Shown here: positions 25,330-36,254 of the stretch, piece by piece
Layout of the letters: each line of letters starts with the position of its first letter
How positions within the stretch are numbered: position 1 is the stretch's first letter
Made by a program: the position numbers and the translations under genes
Notes under the pieces: model-generated
What the model was told of the DNA's origin: nothing
The model's database searches: none
Seen by the model: only the letters and a program-made list of their open reading frames with translations
Assembly (NCBI GenBank): GCA_951812925.1
Contig: OX638369.1
Span: forward strand, 28,136,392-28,200,391
Direction: 5' to 3'
DNA length: 64,000 nt
DNA from: Calliopum simillimum
Lineage: Eukaryota; Arthropoda; Insecta; Diptera; Lauxaniidae

Positions 25330-26160
25330 ATTAAGTGTGCGTGTTAAGGGGCATGTATGTATGTATTCTCCTTTAACTCCTAGGAGGCGCATAGGGCCAA
25401 ACCATATTGGTTCCGATAATAGGAGAATCATTCCTAATTATGCATGTTTCTTGCACCTCCAAATCCGATGTGCATGCTGTCGAGGCAGGTGGATTAACAA
25501 CATTCTGGTGGGTACCACTTGGAGAGATATTTTCCATCATTTTTCCATCCATGCTTCATTAATATAATCTTCTCGGCAACGCCGCACGCAGTAAGTTATA
25601 AACTTAAGGCTGGATCCTGCAAAATCACTTTCAATTAAAACCGCCCAATCTGGAACAGACGCTGACCTGGGAGCCACCCACTCTGGGTCAGACGCTTTAG
25701 GATTTCCACAAAATGCTTATCTTAAGACGGCATCGACTCGCTTTGTCATTGCCAGTTACGGGCATTGTGGGTTTCTTTCAAAGCGCAACGCTGTCCAACG
25801 CTATGCCCTTCCACACCCTAGCTGGTCACCTGCTTTTAGTCGCCTGTTACTACAGGCATGCTTACCTCAGGTATATTCTGACCCCTTACCCACAGGGGGC
25901 ATACCACTTTGCAAAAAATCTCGGTATTGAGTTTTCAGATAGCGGGCATAGATTGGTACAAAAAATGCATGCTTGGCAAAAGAGCAATTTCAAAAAGGTT
26001 TAGAAATTACGTCACCTAGTCGGCTTAGTCTGCAAAACAATTGATCTGGCATTGACGCCAAAGTCAATAAAGTCTGGTTTCAGAGCAACAAGCATGATGC
26101 CATTCGATCCAGACGCTGATTTTGTTAAGGCCGTTGAGCAGAATTTGTTGAATTTGTGTA
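25330..26160 (+). other. GC-richer block, probable transposable-element fragment
   Basis: This stretch is clearly less AT-rich than its neighbours and contains coding-like phrases in several frames, for example a 96-residue frame at 25713-26003 and a 76-residue frame at 25337-25567. GTCGCCTGTTACTACAGGCA at 25840-25859, followed by a CCCACAGGGGGC end, looks like sequence I associate with repeated insect elements, but I cannot name the family. No complete domain is visible. It could also be a decayed host exon. A repeat-library search would settle it. Confidence 0.35.
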
Positions 26161-26879
26161 AGTCAATGTTTCCAAAATAAATTGATTTTGCTTTTTACCA
26201 TTTGATTGTGCTTAATTTCATATATTCCTATTTTTAGGCGATTTTATAAGGGTACCCACAACCGACCCAAAATTTTTTTTTTTGTCAAAAATTATCACTT
26301 CACTATTCTTTTGATAAAATTTTTCTAACTTACGAAATCAAGTTACTTTCTTCACCAGCTAGCTCTAGCTTTCTAATGATACTTATATATCAGCATAATA
26401 TGCATTTGGTCAAAAGTTATGAGTCGAAAACAAAAAGGTGCCCACACCCGACTCTACTCCCCTGCTATTGGAAGAACACCCACAACAAAAATTCAGCTTT
26501 GATACTATGAGGAGGGTCGTTTTTGGATGAACACGATTGAGATTGAATATTTTTATTCGTTTCGCGGTATTTTTATTTGGTATATACCAAAAAGTAGAAA
26601 TGGCACCCAATTAATGAGGGTGATATGGTTCGATGATACCATTTCTCCCTTTGTACGATAAAAGATATTTGGGAGTACAAATACAAAGCGCATTAACTTA
26701 CAGTCACCACAGAACTCCGGAATTTTAGTCAGGTAGGACCGTCCATGATTCGTTTTTCCATTTATATCTGATAAATTTGAGATTGTCGCTAATGTTTGAG
26801 AAAATTCTACGAAAACCCTTAATACAAGTGACATCACGCCAGAATAGGTGTTATGTGAAATTAGCCTGTACCAACGACA

Positions 26880-27130
26880 GAGTGGCTCAGAAAAACGTTA
26901 AGCGGAAAAAACAACCAATGCAACGTAGGGTGGTTCCAAAAAAGAGAACTTATAAGCGTAAAAAGGTTACTACTTAGTTATGCTTTTTACGATGAAAGTG
27001 AAGAAAATATTTGAATCCAAAGATGAATCTGATGGGTAAGTTGCTTGAGAAGAAAACTATGCACAAATCACTAAACAAGATGATTGGATATGTTTCGTAA
27101 TGTGTCGCATGCGATCACATAAAACATGCA
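26880..27130 (+). pseudogene. Possible C-terminus of a pogo/DDE_1-type transposase
   Basis: The plus-strand reading has a lysine/arginine-rich stretch VKRKKQPMQRRVVPKKRTYK (26900-26959). After stops and frame changes there is an acidic stretch (SKDESDG), then DDWICFVMCRMRSHKTC (about 27081-27129). A basic tail, then acidic residues, then a DWxxCxxC...H..C finger is the usual ending of many insect pogo/Tigger transposases. The catalytic region is absent. The call rests on order and composition only. Confidence 0.32.
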
Positions 27131-27187
27131 TATGTTAAACGAAAACATGCAACAATTCTGGCAATAAAAGTTTTACAAACCTGTACT

Positions 27188-27542
27188 CCAAAGGGTGCTC
27201 CATGCCCCAAAAAAAGGTTTTTACCCACCAAAAAAATTTTTATTTTTTTTTTTTTTTCAGTGTGATTTTTTTTCAGTGTGATTTCAGTGTGATGTCAGTG
27301 TGTGATTTTTCAGTGTGATTTTTTTCTACAGAAACCCTAAAAATTTCATTAAAATCGCATAAAAAGGCGAGGAGCTAAGAATTTTTAAATGTGAGTATCC
27401 AAAGGTCGAACTTGAGTGGCCGCCATCTTGGAAATTTTTGGAATTTCAAAAAATCATTTTACCACAGTTATATGTGTGTCAAATACTAACTTTTCACCAA
27501 TTTTCATAAAAATCGGAGATGCCAAGTCGAATCTTGGTCGGA
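27188..27542 (+). repeat. Dispersed repeat copy (family shared with 36.2-36.6 kb, inverted)
   Basis: Ordered blocks GGTTTTTACCCACCAAAAA, CAGTGTG, GAAACCCTAAAAATTTCATT, TGTGTGTCAAATACTAACTT, CACCAATTTTCATAAAAATC and CAAGTCGAATCTTG all recur as reverse complements at 36255-36556. Inside this copy CAGTGTGATTTTT is amplified about five times (27260-27330). The class is unknown; it is presumably a non-autonomous element. Confidence 0.82.
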
Positions 27543-27559
27543 AACGTAAAGAAAGACTC

Positions 27560-29300
27560 AACTACCCGTGATATGGTGCCATATCACTGCCACTTTATAT
27601 TATTATTTTTGTTTTGGCAGGCTGTAGTGATATGTGTTGAGAAGGTTTGGAAGACGGAGAGTTTAAAATTTCACGAAAATCCTATTGTTTTAGTATGTAA
27701 TCGTAATCGTTCTGTTCTCACTTGTCTGGTAAAGGTGAGTTAAGACCGATTCATATTGTTCAGTGAATTCTAACTGGAACTTTAACTGACATTGTGATAT
27801 GAAATTTCAAACAAAATTTTTATTTATCTGGAAGTTGGTTAGCTTTTCTATTTGTATGAATAATTTTGGTTAGTTTTTAGTTATCCAAAACATCGTCAAC
27901 TGCAGCCCTGAATTTAAAAAAACTACAGAGGGGTAGTGAAAACCAAGCATAATAAACTTATCATACTTTGTTGTAAAATAGTACCATTTCAGAATTACCG
28001 CCTCATATATACTGGTAAGATAAATCTGAATGAAATCCTTGGCATTTGCCAAATTGAAGAAATTTCAATTTTCATGTACATTTTTAGTGCTGCCAAGTTT
28101 TGCAATAAAATACATAAATACAACTCTTAAGCAAACATACCTTCCTAAGAAAAACACATGTGCATAAGTAAAACAAAACTCTCTAACACAATAACAATAA
28201 TTAAACCAAAACTATAACCATCCACACACAAAATGGGTGTGGCATTTCTACTTGTGTGTGTTCGGTTGTTTGCTATGAATGAAGCACATTATAATCACAT
28301 CAAATGAAGATGAAAACCGAAATGAATGCAACAAACAGAAGGCAGCCAGGCAGCATTTGAAGTAACTTTTGCATACAACAGCAGCATAAATGCCGCAAAG
28401 CATAGCAAGCATACGAGCAGTAGCAAATATTTGCCTAGAAGTATGCAATGCATAAAGTTTCTGCTGCTTCGCTTTGAAAACAAAAACAAAATGTAGGTAC
28501 TAGAGAGAAGCTCTCCGAAACGAATTGCAAACAAACTGCTGCATAAACTTGAAGTAAATTTCGAAATAAGTGAAATATTTTGGTATTTAAGTATGCAAAT
28601 GCAACATTTAAGTGCTGCCAAGTGCACAACAGTGCAGAGCATAGAGTGCACTGTGTAACAAAGTGCGCACTGTATATATGCAAATAATGAACCCGCTTTA
28701 ATATGGAAATTTCAAACTATGAATGAGTAAATTGCGAAACTTTGTTTGTTTTTCAAAATTATTCCACTGTGCACCACCACTACTTATGTACAATCTTTCA
28801 GTAAACTGTTGTGAAATTTTCTAAGCGTATGGAAAACGAACTACTCGACGCTTGTTAGAAAAGTTGACGTAAATTTAGTGCAGGAAATGAATGGATGATG
28901 ATGACAAGTTTCTAGTTGATGTTGTAGATTTGCTCTTGTTGCACTGTTGCATGTAGCTCTCTGCATTGCCATGGTGAATGCACTGTTGCTTACTTTGTAG
29001 TTTGCTGTTGTTACGTTGAAGTTTTTAGCATTTGGAAAATTTAACAATTGTGCTTAGAATTTTGTGACAATTTTCCAACGCTTAAGCTTTTGAGTAGCTT
29101 CATTGCAGTTATCAAAATTGAACTCATTAGAATTTGTAAGATAAATACATTAACTGTATGTGTGTGATTAATAATTTTCAAAAATGTATTGATCTTTAAA
29201 TGGAAATATTAGATTATATGCTATGAATATATAAATAATAGCTGAAAATTCGCTTGTTGATAATAAGCATGGCCCCATAATAGATATAAATTAAATTAAA
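27560..29300. other. Probably unique non-coding DNA
   Basis: No supported gene. Cysteine/leucine-rich minus-strand frames at 28248-28683 overlap in three frames and have no domain. The stretch is less repetitive than most of the window and could be intronic. Confidence 0.45.
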
Positions 29301-29307
29301 ATGCCAA

Positions 29308-29408
29308 GAGCCTAAAAATATGCTACAGGAAAATATTTTATTTCATTTGTAATCTTCATTAAAGTTGCCTTGAAGTTCGAATATTTCTTGTTGCATATTT
29401 ATAGGCTC
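29308..29408. mobile_element. Small hairpin element, copy 1 (~101 bp)
   Basis: It begins GAGCCTAAAAATATGC and ends GCATATTTATAGGCTC, an inverted repeat of about 16 bp with one mismatch. A second element with the same ends lies at 30912-31013. No target duplication is clear. It is too small to encode anything. Confidence 0.7.
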
Positions 29409-29444
29409 ATTTTAAAATAAATATTCCTCATTTCTATATACTAC

Positions 29445-29857
29445 TTAGTGATGAGCAAACCAAGACCAAGACCAAGACCATAGCAGTCCTGGTCTTGGTC
29501 TTGATCTTGCTCATTAAGTCTTGGTCTCGGTCTTGGTATTGGTCTTGGTCTTGGTCTTGGTCTTGGTCTTGGTCTTAAATAAATTTTTCAGAGATATTGA
29601 GTATTCAAAATTTCAAAACCATATTTTTCCAAAGCAGTTGGGTTTTTAAGGTGCCAAAATTCAAATCAAAAGATGATTTTAACAACAAGATGATTGTAAC
29701 AACTTTTAACTATAAATTACCAAGACTGAAAAGCAGTCTTGGTCTTGACGATTATCGTGGGCAAGACCAAGACCATAGCAGTCTTGGTCTTGGTCTCGCA
29801 CAATTACCAAGACCCAGAACAAAAAGCAAGATCAAGACTAATTTTGCTCATCACTAA
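29445..29857. mobile_element. CAAGAC-repeat element with TIRs and 6-bp target duplication
   Basis: The element begins TTAGTGATGAGCAAA and ends TTTTGCTCATCACTAA, perfect inverted repeats of at least 14 bp. TACTAC flanks both sides (29439-29444 and 29858-29863), consistent with a 6-bp target duplication. Next to each end the hexamer CAAGAC or its complement GGTCTT repeats: GGTCTTGGTCTTGGTCTT-type runs at 29488-29575 and again at 29735-29830 in both orientations. The middle (29580-29730) is non-repetitive. A related end, GTAATGAGCAAAATAAGTCT, followed by GGTCTT repeats, lies at 33133-33190. No transposase is encoded. Confidence 0.85.
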
Positions 29858-29869
29858 TACTACTGTCCA

Positions 29870-30905
29870 AAAGTCTAATGAAAAGCTCTTTGCGAGAAGC
29901 AAAATTATAGAAGTATATGAAATTAATATCAGGAAAAGTATAGAAGATACATGGGAAAAATCACCAAAAATTAGGACTGCAGCAAAATTCGCAGATATCA
30001 ACTTTACACTGTATGCAAATTTTAGCGTAAAATTGCCATAAGATATCAGAGTTTTGCGTCCGAAGGAACATATGAGGCCTAGACTCACAATCCGCAGTGC
30101 AAATTGGATGATAGTAACAATAAGCCAGCACAACTGGAGTAAATTAGTGCAAAGTTAGATCAAAGACTTGCCGATTTTTGCCTTTTTGTTGACCTCGTTT
30201 TTTGCAAGAAAACAAAAGGTATTCTAAGATTTCAAAAATCTTTAAATTTTTAATCTTCCAGCTAAAAGTTAAATTCCATTCCTTAGATCTCAAAAGCTTT
30301 ACAAAGATCTCAATAAGACTTCGTAAAGGAAATTGAAGTTCACAAATTTTAATTTCTGAAGGATCCCCACTTTTTTTATTTATTGCCATAGAATCCTTGC
30401 AAATCGATGTAGAACCACAAAATATCGACCGACTTTAAGGTCGATTATAACCGTTTGCGTTGAAACTTTTTTGACATGGTGCGTTACTCGATTTTACTGG
30501 ACACGTATTTCTTTGTTTTGTTAGGAACCAGTTTTTTTTCTACCTGTAGGCCATGTCTCAAAAATGGTGGGATTCCCGTGTTTTCAAACTTCAAAATGAA
30601 AAGACGGGTTCGGAAAAATCTTCATTACTTCGGTTCCTGTGTGCCAATTCTGATTATTTTTTTTTTTTAATAATGTGCAAATCTTGAACAGGTTTCAAAA
30701 ACTATAAGCCTTTATTATCTTGCATAAAAAGTTTGATCGTCCTCAAGAAGGATTTGTCATATAGATTATAAACATACAGAAAATATTTATTCCCCCAAAA
30801 AATTTTGCACAACAGTTCAATCAGAAAACTTTTTAAAACGTGTTTCTCTAATATACTTAAAGTATAAAAAAACTAAGTATCTCCATTAAAGTAAATAAGC
30901 AAAAA
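29870..30905. other. Non-coding DNA, no gene seen
   Basis: Short frames on both strands between 29804 and 30670 have no recognised domain. Positions 30440-30700 have the feel of an old repeat (alternating A/T-rich and moderately GC-rich text), but no second copy was found in the window. Confidence 0.45.
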
Positions 30906-30911
30906 ATGAAA

Positions 30912-31013
30912 GCGCCTAAAAATATGCAATACAAAATAATTAAATTTCCAAGTAAATAAAATAAAATGAACAAACAAATTAAAAGCTACTAAGATTGCAT
31001 ATTTTTAGGCTCT
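30912..31013. mobile_element. Small hairpin element, copy 2 (~102 bp)
   Basis: It begins GCGCCTAAAAATATGCAAT and ends ATTGCATATTTTTAGGCTC, inverted repeats with one mismatch. The ends match those of the element at 29308-29408 while the interiors differ. This shows a mobile, non-autonomous family. Confidence 0.7.
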
Positions 31014-31019
31014 TGCTAA

Positions 31020-33030
31020 TTTGATTTTTCATTGGATTGTATGTGCAAACACTGTGTGTGTTGAAAACAAGGAGGCAGAAACCTAAACAAACTGACAAAG
31101 ATTGCGTATGGTACACACAAAAAATCGATTAACCTGTCAAATGTTGGAAATGACATTATCAGCAATGTAAAATCAAATTTACTATAATAAAATACAATGA
31201 GAACAGCAAAAACACAGTACTTGGAGCTTGGGAGTAAGCAAGTTGACTTTTGCTTGGGGCTGTTCCTTTTGACTTTTCAAAATAAAAAAAAAAACAAATT
31301 TTTTTCTTGACATTTTAATTTCGCGCTTCATAAAATAAAATGATAGCAGGTAAAAAATAATAATCTAAATTATTATATCACTAGAAATGGAGCATTTCAT
31401 TTGAAGCAAAACATGCTAGTTTTTTGTGATATAAATATTTAAATTTCAAATTGTAAGACGGAAGACAAAAGAAAGCTTTTCATCTTTTAGTTTTATGATG
31501 GCAAGACTACTAAGTCCAGAAACTAAGTTAAGTTTCTCAAATTCAAAAGTAAATCTGGGACTTTACAGGCGTTTAGAAACCTTGGAATCTCTTCTGTGTT
31601 CAGTTTTGCTCTATAATTTCTCAAACACTACATGTTTCTTGGCAATCAGCTTAAGCAATGTCACTCCATCTTAAATAACACTGTTCACCATGTGCTGTAA
31701 ATTTCTTTCCTCCATTTAATTCTTAGCTTTTTTTTTTTCAAACAAAATATGATGCCATTGCCCGTAAAACCATTTCTAAATTCTACACGTGTTTGAGTGA
31801 AAAACAATAAAAATTCAAAAGGACATTATTTACATGTCTAACATGTCATGCAACAACAACAATAACAACAATAGCGCAATAATGTCTTAGACAGGCCTTG
31901 TCTGCCCTTTCCCTTTCAATTTCATAGAATATTTTTCTGGAAAAATTTTTTAGTATTCAAAATGCAGCGCAAAGTGTGGCATCACTGGCTGGCTGGCATG
32001 AAGAAAAATGTGCTATGTTGCTTGCCAATGTTTGTTGCTGTTGTTTGTACGCTACGTTTGCGGTAAACATTTGCAGACTAGTAATCACACACAAACACAC
32101 TTGCACATGTATATAGTGTGACGACGCACACGCCCAAACAATAGTGAGAAAATTGCAATTTTCCTTCCGAAAAAGAAATTCCGACGTGAAACAGATGTGT
32201 ACCAACGTCGCGTCGTCGTTGTCGTTAGTTGTAGTGCAAAAGGATGCTGCTGCAGGTTTAGTGCCAACAAAAAAAAAAGGAGATCATTTATTTTATAAAA
32301 AAAAAATTTACTCAACATTTTTACATGTAGTTTTATAAGCAAAAAAAAATTAAGAAGAATAAAAACGAAAAGCAATAAAATTAAAGAAGAAAATAAATAT
32401 TTGCCAGACTTATTGTAGACAACGCCTGTTTTGACTTTTTAAGCTGCAATTAAGATGTTATGACACTTCATTTAAAAAATTTTTTTTTACTGAAATTAGA
32501 AAATATAGGAAAATTTAAAAGATTTTTTTATTTTCAAGTTTCTGGACTAGTTGATTTCATTTCCTTTCTTTTGACTTCACATATTTTTTCGAAATTTTTT
32601 AACATTCTTCGGTTATTTTAAATTTTTTTTAACTTATTTGAAAGTTTTCGACTGTTCAAAAAACTTTCTAAATTTATCGATTTTAAATATTATTCGACTT
32701 TATCTACTGTTCTTTAACTTTTTCAATAATTCTGTAATTCGCCAACATTTTTCAGGTTAAAAAATATTTTTTCGACTTTTTGAACATTTTTTACTACTCC
32801 AAAATCAATTGAATATATATATTTTTTAATATTTAATTTTTCAGCAATTTCAATATCTCGCGAAGATTATTTAACATTATTTGACTTTTTTAATTTTTTT
32901 TATCAATTTCGCCATTAATAAAATTTTTATTGGCTATTCGTTATTTTCAATATTACGTCAGCTAAATGCTCTTTTGCTCCATATTCATAAAAAAATATTT
33001 CAACGGGCAGACAGAAAATATAAACTTTTA
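31020..33030. other. Non-coding DNA; inverted AAGTATCGA-like remnant at its right side
   Basis: No supported gene. Positions 31830-32340 look comparatively unique, with CAACAACAAC and ACGACG-rich text. Positions 32600-32880 repeat words such as TTTCGAC, TTTTTTCGAC and CAATTTC, which read as the reverse complement of the decayed minisatellite words found elsewhere. Confidence 0.45.
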
Positions 33031-33095
33031 CATACCTGCTACGCTTCCTTCTCTGTGTTCCAAACGGAAGCACAAGGAAAACATGTAGGGTATTG
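33030..33095 (+). repeat. Short dispersed-repeat tail resembling 59180-59255
   Basis: The order CTACGCTTCCTTCTCTGTGT, then CCAAACGGAAGCACAA, then GTAGGGTAT parallels CCTCCTTATCTGCGATACAA, ACGGAAGAACAA and ATATACCCTGG at 59200-59245. Both look like the tail of a repeat common in fly intergenic DNA. Confidence 0.4.
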
Positions 33096-33132
33096 ACACG
33101 CAAAAATCTATGGGAAGATAGGACTATCTAGT

Positions 33133-33210
33133 AATGAGCAAAATAAGTCTTGGTCTTGGTCATGGTCTTGGCTATTCTTCCAGACCAAATTCAAGACTGA
33201 GAAAAAAGTA
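33133..33210 (+). mobile_element. CAAGAC-repeat element, truncated second copy
   Basis: GTAATGAGCAAAATAAGTCT is followed by GGTCTTGGTCATGGTCTTGG and CAAGACTGAG, matching the left end and hexamer content of the element at 29445-29857. The matching right end is absent. Confidence 0.6.
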
Positions 33211-33424
33211 TGTTTCCCTCACAGAAATATATTTGATTGAACATTCTAGAAAATATTTGTTAATAATTAACAAATTTCAGTAAATATTAGTATACCTCTA
33301 ATTGGATCTTGAAATATTGTTGATTGGGATAAAAATTATATCTGTTTGATGGTATATGAATGTGCGAGTTTCGAATGCATTCTCCAGGGTACTAAAAAAA
33401 TAAAATAATGAAATAAAAAAAACT

Positions 33425-33497
33425 TTCTTGTCTGGGATTCGATCGTACTCCCCCAGGTTATCAGTCAAACATCTTATACATTCAGCTAACTCTATCT
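33425..33497 (-). repeat. tRNA-like segment 1 (SINE-like), minus strand
   Basis: On the minus strand it reads GTTAGCTGAATGTATAAGAT (A-box-like), then GACTGATAACC, like the anticodon arm of tRNA-Ile, then GATCGAATCCCAGA (B-box-like). It is close to, and inverted relative to, 33689-33759. There is no proper acceptor stem, so it is not a working tRNA gene; it is better read as a tRNA-derived repeat. Confidence 0.6.
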
Positions 33498-33688
33498 ACA
33501 TTACTTTTAAACAAAAAGCCATACAAAAAATTCAACAAGTATTGAAAAACTTCAAAAACATACTTACACTATTTTCAAAATAGCTTATATTAAATAAGTA
33601 ATAAAAAACAATCAATACTTGTTAAATTTTTTGGTTAATTTTCTGTTAAAAATTAATTTAAAATAATAATCAATACAAATGTAGAGAG

Positions 33689-33759
33689 AGTTATCTGAAT
33701 GTATAAGACGTTGGACTGATAACCTGGGGGTGTATGTTCGAATTCCAGAAAAGAAAGTT
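33689..33759 (+). repeat. tRNA-like segment 2 (SINE-like), plus strand
   Basis: GTTATCTGAATGTATAAGAC, GGACTGATAACCTGGGGGTG and GTTCGAATTCCAG follow one another with tRNA-like spacing and match segment 1 at most positions. A/T-rich sequence follows the B box (33760-33785), as expected for a SINE tail. Acceptor-stem pairing is not evident. Confidence 0.6.
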
Positions 33760-34009
33760 TTTTTTAATTAATTATTTTAGTAGATTTACTTTGATTGACC
33801 TTGTGATTCGTTATAACTCTTTCGCTTTTCAATTTGCATATGTAGAATATCTTTTGTTATAATATAGTTCTGACTGATAAGCTGTAAGATTCAGTAATTT
33901 ACATTCGGTCATTGCGTCCAGAGGTTTAAAGAATTCAATACGCGCGGCAAAGTTCCAATTCGCTATACATGGATTCTCTCTTACGATTGCAATGAACCAA
34001 GGTTACAAA

Positions 34010-34095
34010 TGTAGCTGGTAAATATTTATATGGTAGCATCTAGCAAAGAACAAAATGCCCTGGAGGAATGAGTTCGATCCCCATCCTGACAAGAT
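34010..34095 (+). repeat. tRNA-like segment 3, plus strand
   Basis: GTAGCTGGTAAATATTTATA (A-box-like) and GAGTTCGATCCCCATC (B-box-like) are separated by about 40 bp, and a long T run follows. It is only distantly similar to segments 1 and 2. It has no proper acceptor stem. Confidence 0.5.
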
Positions 34096-34360
34096 TTTTT
34101 TTTTTTTTTTTGTTTTTCTTTTTACTTTTTTTGCAGCTTGGCGAGTGCATTCAAATTTCAGAGAAGAGTTTTTTTTTAATTCAAACATATATTTAGAAAT
34201 TATTAACAAATATACGATTGAATCAAAAAAATTGCTCAAATATGCCGCTCATTAAATAACATCATATATTCGATAGGCCTTTATCAAATATATTATTTGT
34301 TAATTATCACCAAATTTTGAAATATGTATATAATCAAACTATTTTCTCGGTGTATGGAAT

Positions 34361-36240
34361 AATAAAAGTTGAAAAACATGGCTTATAGAGCAAAACTTCT
34401 ACACTTATCTTTAAAATGAAACAGATAAGTGCATTTGAAAGAGCTGATCTTGAAACCTACAATAACATTCATAGGTCAAAAAGTGCAAAAAGGGCGTTTG
34501 GAGCAAAAGAGCACTAAGCCGACGGCTTCTGGACTTCTTGAACACTTTTTGCGGTTTTACATATCTTTCGTTTTTTCATTAATATCTCAACTTTTTTGAT
34601 CTTGCGGTTTTTTTTTAAATTTTTTTTTAAAGTGAGTCCATAACGACATTTGGTGGAATTGAATAAAATTGGGCTCGTCTTTCACAAAAAGTTTACTTGA
34701 TTGCTAGTGTGAAATTGATGGCATTAAGCTGAAAAACTATATTGGTAAAATAAATAGCCCATTTTTATGGCTCAAAATGTGTATGACAATACTTTTGCCC
34801 TTGTATGAGCTAACCCAATCCTTATTTCCAAATAAACGGCTTAGCATTTTCCTCATTTCGAAAAATTTTAAAATTTTCCACAAAATTTTTCAAATTTTTC
34901 CAGATTTTTTATCAAATTTTGTCATTTGCTAAGTTTTTCAATTTATAAAATTTTTTAACATTTTGCGACGTTTATCGACGTAGTCTAATCTTTTTCTTTT
35001 TTCGATATTATTCGAATTCAACTTTCTACGAATCGTTCGATACTTGCTGGAATTTTCCGTATTTCGACAATATTTTCTATGCTTTCCAAAATAATTATTC
35101 AATATTACTCGATTTCAATTTTTCTTTTTGACACTGTGATATCGTTGGCTGAATATTATTATGGCGTACACGCCACTTCTTTAAAAAATCCGTCTGCGGC
35201 TTAAAACTCTAAGAAATATCATGATGCCTTTACTTTTATCGTAAAACACAAATACACCTTTATGCAACGAAATACTCTGTACGCATACAAGCATAGTGTG
35301 TCACTTCCGTTTCAACACTTTTAGTTTCATAACCGGCAAGATGAGTTTCTTTGCAATGGTCGTGTGTGTATGTGTGTGAACTTCTGCTAGTTATTGTAGT
35401 TGTTGTGTTTTTATGCTGTTATGGCTGTTGTTTTACTGTTGTTTCTTACATCGATTCAATAGAAAATCACTTTGGCGTAAAATCGTTTTTCAAATCTTTG
35501 CGTTCGTTGCTTACTCTTTATTTCACTCACACACTGGCTGGCTGTCTCTTTCCTATGCAAACACACGCACACTTTTATTATGTATTTTTAGTGCTTGTTT
35601 TTTGTTGTGTTATCCTTGTTGTTATTATTATTGTTGTTTTTGTATTCTATAGTTAAATTGTTTTGCTTTCATTGTCACAAATGTGCAACTGAGACCATGA
35701 ATGAATGAGTTTTCTTTTTTTGTTTCCTTTTTTTTATTCCCAATATTCCTACTATACACATTTTTATCTTTGAAGATATGTTTTTCAGTTCCTTTTAGAC
35801 GTTATTTTTCAGTTATACAAGCGATGTTTTTTGGCTTACAATTGAAAACGTGACTTATTGTTGCGTTCGTGTTGTCTCATCGTAAATCTGCACTGCATCC
35901 ATATTTCACTTACAAACCCTCGTTCACTTAAACTTAGCTGAAACATATGGGATTGAATCGCACATAGAATATATATATTTATGTTTTTTGGGACTTCCGC
36001 TTAAATAATTGGTGCATTGATTTGAGTTTTATAATGCAAACATTTTAGAAGTTTCTTAATTTTTAGTGACCCTTAAGATCGGTAGATTATTTTGCGGAAA
36101 ATAGTTGCACAAATGAGATTGACACAAAGTTTTACATCTCATTTTTCCGTTCATAGTGGTCGTGCCCCATATATGAGTATACCAAATGTTCCGCAAGATT
36201 TTAAGCCCACTTCCACTTTTCTAGCTCTTCTAGTTTGTGA
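34361..36240. other. Non-coding DNA, no gene seen
   Basis: Positions 34860-35120 carry words such as TTTATCGACG, TCGATATTATTCGA and CGATACTTGC, which look like reverse-oriented decayed minisatellite text. Positions 35150-36000 look more unique; TTGTTG and TG-rich tracts there give valine/leucine/cysteine-rich frames (35351-35656) with no domain. Confidence 0.45.
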
Positions 36241-36254
36241 GATATGAGTATTTC

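Larger units (their letters stand above)
33215..34360. mobile_element. Foldback-like region carrying tRNA-like segments
   Basis: The outer parts are imperfect inverted repeats. ATTTGTTAATAATTAACAAAT near 33256 faces TTATTTGTTAATTATCACCAAA near 34293. CACAGAAATATATTTGATTG near 33220 faces TATAATCAAACTATTTTCTC near 34328. Inside, a tRNA-like segment is present in inverted orientation at 33425-33497 and 33689-33759, and a third, different tRNA-like segment lies at 34010-34095. Neighbouring A/T-rich text is also partly mirrored. Ends and target duplication are not clear, so this may be a composite of several insertions. Confidence 0.5.

Noticed and set aside
26410..26837. Minus-strand frames of 66 and 94 residues
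   Set aside because: No domain recognised; they lie within likely transposon debris and antisense to the possible pogo-type remnant.
28248..28683. Overlapping 66-118-residue minus-strand frames
   Set aside because: Three frames overlap over the same bases with no domain, and no codon-usage signal separates one from the others.
33425..33759. Functional tRNA-Ile genes
   Set aside because: A-box, anticodon-arm and B-box words are present, but acceptor and other stems do not pair well and A/T-rich tails follow, which points to tRNA-derived repeats.
35351..35656. 101-residue membrane-like frame
   Set aside because: The sequence is TTG/TG-rich simple DNA, and two frames are open in parallel.
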